Shown here: piece after piece, positions 20,101 to 20,917 of the stretch
How positions within the stretch are numbered: the first letter of the stretch is position 1
How the letters are laid out: each line of letters begins with the position of its first letter
Origin: Byssochlamys sp. IMV 00236
Lineage: Eukaryota > Ascomycota > Eurotiomycetes > Eurotiales > Thermoascaceae
Direction of reading: 5' to 3'
DNA length: 20,917 nucleotides
Assembly (NCBI GenBank): GCA_001931875.2
Contig: MSJH02000736.1
Span: 1-20,917 of the forward strand
The notes under the pieces: model-generated
Database searches by the model: none
What the model was told of the DNA's origin: nothing
What the model saw: only the letters and a program-made list of their open reading frames with translations
Translations under genes and position numbers: made by a program

Positions 20101-20643
20101 GCAGCGACCATGCCTTCTTCTACTGCGTTCTTCACTGGACCACCATACTTACATTCAATGCTTTTGAATATATCTTGAAATAAGATAAGATCCGGTGTAA
20201 AATATTTTCGATCTACAGTTATTTCTGATAACGGTTCATAGTCTCCAAATACAACAAGCCCACATCTTAACACTGGCTAGAAAAGAGAAGCATAAATAAT
20301 AGAACATGGAATGATAAAGAGACTCTTTTTACAACTATCTTTGTCTTTGCTTGTCGTTCGTCAGCTTCTGTAATAATGGGTGAACGTAATTGTCTGTTAT
20401 TTACTGTTAGTTTATAATTAATAGCAAAAGAGAGAAAGAGGGGTATTACTTTAAGATAGGTTCAACATAAGCCTCATATAATAGATTCAAATGAGGTCTC
20501 ATTCTGGCTGATCCGTCTACTATAAATACAACAGCAACGTCTTTCCTTTGGTGATGTGCAACTGAAAGTTGTGGTAATTGTTGCTGTACTGAAGCTGGTG
20601 AGGGTTGTGATCCTGGTGTAGCGACATGATTAGTGGTCGACAT
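17153..20643 (-). CDS. MED25: Mediator complex subunit 25-like protein
   Basis: Predicted 1038-aa nuclear coactivator subunit. Exons 20643-20450, 20393-20333, 20276-20094, 20039-19881, 19834-18162, 18103-17914, 17860-17440, 17388-17153. Residues about 35-240 form the Mediator-binding von Willebrand A domain: DVAVVFIVDGSARM, VLRCGLVVFGDYEPLSE, FKSIECKYGGP, HCILLSNSLPSKLG, IRFSLICPKRGYTD. Its MIDAS DxSxS reads D-G-S-A-R. A long Gln/Pro-rich linker (roughly 380-710) follows. Residues about 713-865 resemble the ACID/PTOV activator-binding domain: PIWTGQIVWHIKTQ, MWPNRIQIAGRSP, ICQFRPLTTS, FTLLVKNLEQKKY, HHGVVLTYTTGKLIGVVF. A second Gln/Asn-rich tail ends the protein. In plants and animals, activators dock on ACID while the VWA domain tethers to Mediator. 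Assignment rests on domain order plus motif similarity; the Q-rich part carries little information. Confidence 0.87.
18350..19310 (-). repeat. CAG/CAA-rich polyglutamine-coding low-complexity stretch
   Basis: Roughly 1 kb of interrupted CAA/CAG/CCA codons in the fifth MED25-like exon encodes runs of Q broken by P, S and A. Mixed CAA and CAG use and frequent interruptions argue for a maintained protein feature and not a pure trinucleotide expansion. Open frames on the opposite strand here (Leu/Val-rich) are artefacts. Confidence 0.8.
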
Positions 20644-20917
20644 GATGACAGCTCTTTTAATGGCTGAAATGCAGAACAAAAAGAAAATAGAAAAATAGAG
20701 CCATGTAGCGCGTTAAATCCAGATTCATCCCACTCTCTTTTCGCAAACCGTCTTAATTCAAGTTCAGCACAAATCATAATGCGGCTTTGTTGTGGTCTTT
20801 CAAAAAGAACACAAGTTTGCTGGTTGTTGTTGGGGAGTGGATTTACACTTTAGATGAAGCTTTTGTTTTATTTCATTTATAGTTGTCGTGTTTTTTTTTT
20901 TTTTTTTTTTTTTTTTT
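20644..20917. other. 5' region of the MED25-like gene, ending in a T run
   Basis: Contains the leader and promoter of the MED25-like gene. A minus-strand ATG at 20777 opens an 85-codon frame that overlaps the MED25 start out of frame. A pyrimidine-rich TTGTTCTGCATTTCAG stretch ends about 20 nt before the MED25 ATG and looks like a splice acceptor, so a 5' UTR intron is possible. Confidence 0.45.
20891..20917. repeat. 27-nt T run at the window end
   Basis: Uninterrupted T to the last base. The window may stop at an assembly break in a homopolymer or simply be cut here. Confidence 0.85.

Noticed and set aside
1..20917. tRNA, rRNA, mobile element or virus-derived sequence
   Set aside because: I looked for B-box-like motifs, transposase or reverse-transcriptase motifs and long terminal repeats by eye and found none. 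A covariance-model and repeat-library search would be needed to exclude small or degraded cases.

Overview
The window looks like nuclear DNA of an early-diverging filamentous fungus, most likely Mucoromycota (Mucorales-like). Reasons: it is AT-rich and gene-dense; coding regions are cut by about 45 short introns (mostly 45-105 nt, GT-AG, with CTAAC/CTAAT branch-like motifs); it carries a fungal-type squalene epoxidase and an Atf1-type bZIP factor; and it has a MED25-like Mediator subunit, which the model ascomycete yeasts lack. No prokaryotic, phage, transposon, CRISPR, rRNA or tRNA feature was recognised. Genus assignment is inference only.

Layout, left to right. 117-1694 (-): CHID1-like GH18 secreted protein. 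2092-3535 (-): a pyruvate/branched-chain dehydrogenase-kinase family protein whose ATP-binding boxes are degraded. 4426-5135 (-): Atf1/ATF2-type bZIP factor, with a long upstream region (5136-6791) holding several inverted repeats and one short orphan reading frame. 6792-9889 (-): SAPS-family (SIT4/PP6-associated) regulatory subunit, 13 exons. 9890-11256: long divergent intergenic region. 11257-12688 (+): ERG1 squalene monooxygenase. 13083-14755 (-): M24B prolidase/Xaa-Pro peptidase, convergent with ERG1. 15137-15991 (-): type II membrane-anchored RlpA/expansin-like double-psi beta-barrel protein. 16269-17098 (+): cyclophilin H (spliceosomal PPIase), divergent from the previous gene. 17153-20643 (-): MED25-like Mediator subunit, tail-to-tail with cyclophilin H (54 bp between stop codons). 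The window ends in a 27-nt T run.

Gene models were built by hand by joining reading frames at splice sites. All nine models keep an open frame and their summed exon lengths are multiples of three (predicted 377, 419, 191, 793, 459, 469, 228, 178 and 1038 aa). The genes are unrelated housekeeping and regulatory genes, not a biosynthetic cluster: sterol synthesis, phosphatase regulation, peptide turnover, wall/secretory proteins, splicing and transcription. The most unusual items are the degenerate dehydrogenase-kinase paralogue, a His-to-Ser change in the most conserved ERG1 FAD motif, a 51-nt stop-free intron in MED25 that encodes a basic patch, and the orphan frame at 5249-5431. I see no clear undescribed multi-gene system.
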